Shown here: positions 61,255-64,000 of the stretch, piece after piece
Layout: each line of letters opens with the position of its first letter
Position numbering within the stretch: the stretch's first letter is position 1
Assembly: GCA_034440615.1 (NCBI GenBank)
Contig: JAOTOM010003976.1
Location: 55,001 to 119,000 of the forward strand
From: Ashinkailepas kermadecensis
Taxonomy: Eukaryota > Arthropoda > Thecostraca > Neolepadidae
Reading direction: 5' to 3'
Length of the DNA stretch: 64,000 nt
Made by a program: the position numbers and the translations under genes
Notes under the pieces: generated by a model
Told to the model about the DNA's origin: nothing
Database searches by the model: none
What the model saw: the letters and a program-made list of their open reading frames with translations, nothing else

Positions 61255-61618
61255 TGCCGGGTGAAACATTATCGTGACGTTACCGAGTGAAATATTATCG
61301 TTACGCTACCGAGTGAAACATTACCGCTACGCTACCGGGCGAAGCATCGCTACAGCACCGGGTGAAACATTATCGTTTCGTTACCTCATGAAACATGATT
61401 GTTTCGTTACTGGGTGACACAGTATCGTTACGTTGCCGGGTGCAGCATCGTTACAGTTCCGGACAGTACATCATCGCTATGTTACCGGGTGAAACATCGT
61501 TATAGTACCGGTGAAACATTATCGTTACGTTACCGGGTGCCAAATTATCGTTGCGTTACCTGGTGAAGCATCGTTCAAGTACCGGGCGAAATATTATCGT
61601 TACGTTACCGGGTGACAG
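61255..61618. repeat. 26-bp minisatellite (about 14 units)
   Basis: Units contain GTTACCGGGTGAAACATTAT then CGTTAC; about a third are shortened to 21 bp by loss of ATTAT. Confidence 0.92.
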
Positions 61619-62887
61619 TGCACGATGTCCTTGAACCTCAGTGAATGACAACGGAAGATAGCGCGTCAATGGCGTGTTCAGTTCAGATCAGACGGAGGCG
61701 GTTTGAGGAAAAGCTTGGATTAATGTTTGTGATCAACGCTTCAGGTCGACAAGGGGCAGCAGGGAAGAGGTCCAATGTCCCCTTCAATAGTCGCATGTAT
61801 TGCAGTACATGCGACATACACATGGGTGCGTCATCTGATAAATCCGACTATGTTGCGCCAGAACGTTCGAGAAAGAAAAGCTTGCATGCAAATATGAGGA
61901 ATTTGTTAGATAAAAAAACGGTGTCTCAACATGAAATGACATCCAGCAAATTAGTAATCTACGATTAATTCGAAAGTCACAATGCTCGATGCAACATTAA
62001 GAGGGCATATTATTACAAAAGACCACAAATCCGCATTTCAAATGTGGGTTCGCATAATTCCAAGCCCGGCACAACTTTGCCTTTACTAGGCACATTGGGA
62101 TTTGCAGCGTACCGGACTGAATGAACCGAAACGTTGCTGATGGGTCGCGAGGCTACCAGATCGAACACGCATGAAGAAAATACTAAATGAACGATACCAA
62201 CTGAAAGATACATTTATTTATGATCATAGGAAATTCCCTGATGATGGTGAAGACAATATGAAAAGGTGAGCAATAAGACAAATCGTATTGATTTTGAGCG
62301 ACTGGTTGTGAACGAAAAATATTATTTCGGATTAGTATTATTTCGCCTATCCACAGAGTCGCAAAATGCGACCCATGCGATCCTCTGGCTACTGCAGTGG
62401 CGCCCAGAGATCAGCTTAGGTAAATGTTGCACAGGAGCTATCGGTAATCATTGAGTGGTGACGCCTAATGGAAGCATGCTTATCATTTTCCATACGACAT
62501 GGTCTAGATATTTTGAACCCAGCATGTACGGTGATATTTTAAATTTAACGGAAGGTATTCACCGTTGACAATCAGCTAACAGGTATGTCTCGGAGTTCTG
62601 TTGCCGTTGCTGAACACGCGGTCATCACAAATGAAGGTTGAACACTTCACGAACTAAGGCTAGCTCCTGGCTTGGACTAATGACTTTGACGTTGGTTTCT
62701 ACACTCGAGAAATTATATTTAAAAAAACAACCAGCGCAGCGGCAGTCTGCCGGACGATTCCCTCCGCTTGGGGAAGGAGGCAGGAAGTTCTCCAAGTAGT
62801 AAGTCAATGTGAAAGTCATGAGCCTAATCCGATAAACATATCAATACGGAATGAACAAAGATCAAGATAAGATGCTTCTTATTATTA
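61619..62887. other. unassigned
   Basis: A plus-strand frame of 107 codons at 61645-61968 is open but matches no known family and lacks splice support. Confidence 0.4.
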
Positions 62888-63245
62888 GGTAGGTGCAGGG
62901 ACTGATCCAGGAATTGTAATGGAAGGCACTCGTCTGGAGTGGCGCTATTTCTTCAAAGGAGCACCGTGGTACTGTGCACTGTGGTAGAGGGGCGCCTTCG
63001 GCTAGAAATTCGTTGATGGGGGCAGGGGGCACCCGAGTACATTGATGGTGTGTGTTTTCCTCTCAAGAGGACGCCTATTCCTTCCAGTGGGCCGCCAATT
63101 TGTATTTATATTTATCTCCGACGGGCGCCTCTGGCTGAAAAATCAGTTGATCGAGGTGTAAGAAAGGGGTGCACTCGAACCTTTCTGGGGGCGCCTTTTC
63201 CCGGCCGGAGGGGTGCCACCTTCCATGGGGAGGGGGCATGTGTCA
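62888..63245 (+). repeat. dispersed GC-rich element C, copy 3
   Basis: Parallel blocks to 46913-47187 (GATCCAGGAATTGT, GGCACTCGTCTGGAGTGGCG, TTCGGCTAGAAATTCGTTGA). A GGCTGAAAAATCAGTTGATC segment occurs a second time at 63131, so part is duplicated. Confidence 0.7.
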
Positions 63246-64000
63246 CCAGTTCCCCGTGTATCCGCCTGTGCGTAGGCACTGAGGTCTGGAATATCGTGAA
63301 TATCTGGCTTCGTCATTGCATGGCTGACTGTCTTTTTTACCAAATGCACCCGGAACACACTCTCATATTATATTAATAATTAGAACATAGGAGTAACTGG
63401 CTCAAAGTTGGGAGAATACCGCAATCAGCATTCGTCCAGCTTGCTTACATTAATAACATGCACATAAATGCTAAAACACATTCCGACCCGCCGGGGAAAT
63501 TGGCGCATTGATGCTGGTCACGCCTTCGATCTGATCATTAGGACAATTCTTGGTTCATTTTTAGCATGTTCTCAGTGTGTTTTCTAGATAAGTACTTGTG
63601 CTACTAATTTTAGCCTGTAAAACGCAGCTGACATTCAGCCTGAAATGTTCATAATGCTTCAGCTTCCACCGCTTGCGTTTCGATGCACCATGTGCATGTA
63701 TGCATTTGGTAAGCTGAACTTCTAAGTTAAACTTCTAAATTATAAGTATGATCAGTGGTGGTTCCAAGGCCACTGCTTTGCTAATCTGCGCCATGCTAAT
63801 CTACATCGTACGCGCACTCTTGGGGTAGAATGTTGGCCGAAATGTATCTTCGCTTTTATAATTTATTTTCATCTAATACATTCCACCTACTTATTAGCAC
63901 CACCCGAAGACATTGTCATAAGTCAGAAATGCAACTAGAGGTTATACACCTTTCAGGTTAGCTTTTGGTGACCTTTTGACCCATTGAGTACTATGGGGTA
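63246..64000. other. unassigned end of window
   Basis: AT-rich, no recognised feature. Confidence 0.4.

Noticed and set aside
61645..61968. 107-codon plus-strand frame with paired cysteines as a transposase fragment
   Set aside because: Too few matching residues to assign to piggyBac or any other family.

Overview
This is a stretch of animal genome, probably from a bilaterian invertebrate; the phylum cannot be fixed from the sequence. It has long introns, GT-AG splice sites, tRNA-derived SINEs, a CR1/L2-like LINE, a decayed mariner and very many minisatellites. Nearly every long open reading frame is a by-product of a tandem repeat that lacks stop codons in several frames.

The one gene recognised with confidence is a MEF2 transcription factor (Mef2) on the minus strand, read from high to low coordinates. 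Coding exon 1 (43379-43432, 18 codons) and exon 2 (32292-32495, 68 codons) join in phase 0 to give the complete 86-residue MADS box plus MEF2 domain. Exon 3 (24339-24503, 55 codons) lies where MEF2 genes carry the segment just after the MEF2 domain. A candidate exon 4 (4967-5738) has good splice sites in a compatible phase. Most of it is a 27-bp minisatellite read in frame as 19 copies of a nine-residue Ser-Pro-rich unit. A weaker exon candidate lies at 1810-1979. The rest of the gene should lie beyond position 1.

The gene fills roughly 43.5 kb to 5 kb, with introns of about 10.9, 7.8 and 18.6 kb. The introns hold repeats: arrays with units of 19, 20, 26, 27, 29, 30, 33, 37, 40, 45, 46 and 64 bp, one LINE, a mariner remnant, SINEs and a GT/GCGT microsatellite that starts 8 nt past the exon 3 donor.

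The region above 43.5 kb has no recognised gene. It holds a 6.5-kb inverted-repeat (foldback) structure at 47797-54340 whose arms carry a minisatellite. A smaller foldback at 56460-57210 has arms ending in a 37-bp satellite. There are also dispersed GC-rich elements and two arrays near 60.4-61.6 kb. No CRISPR array, operon, rRNA gene or intact tRNA gene was seen.
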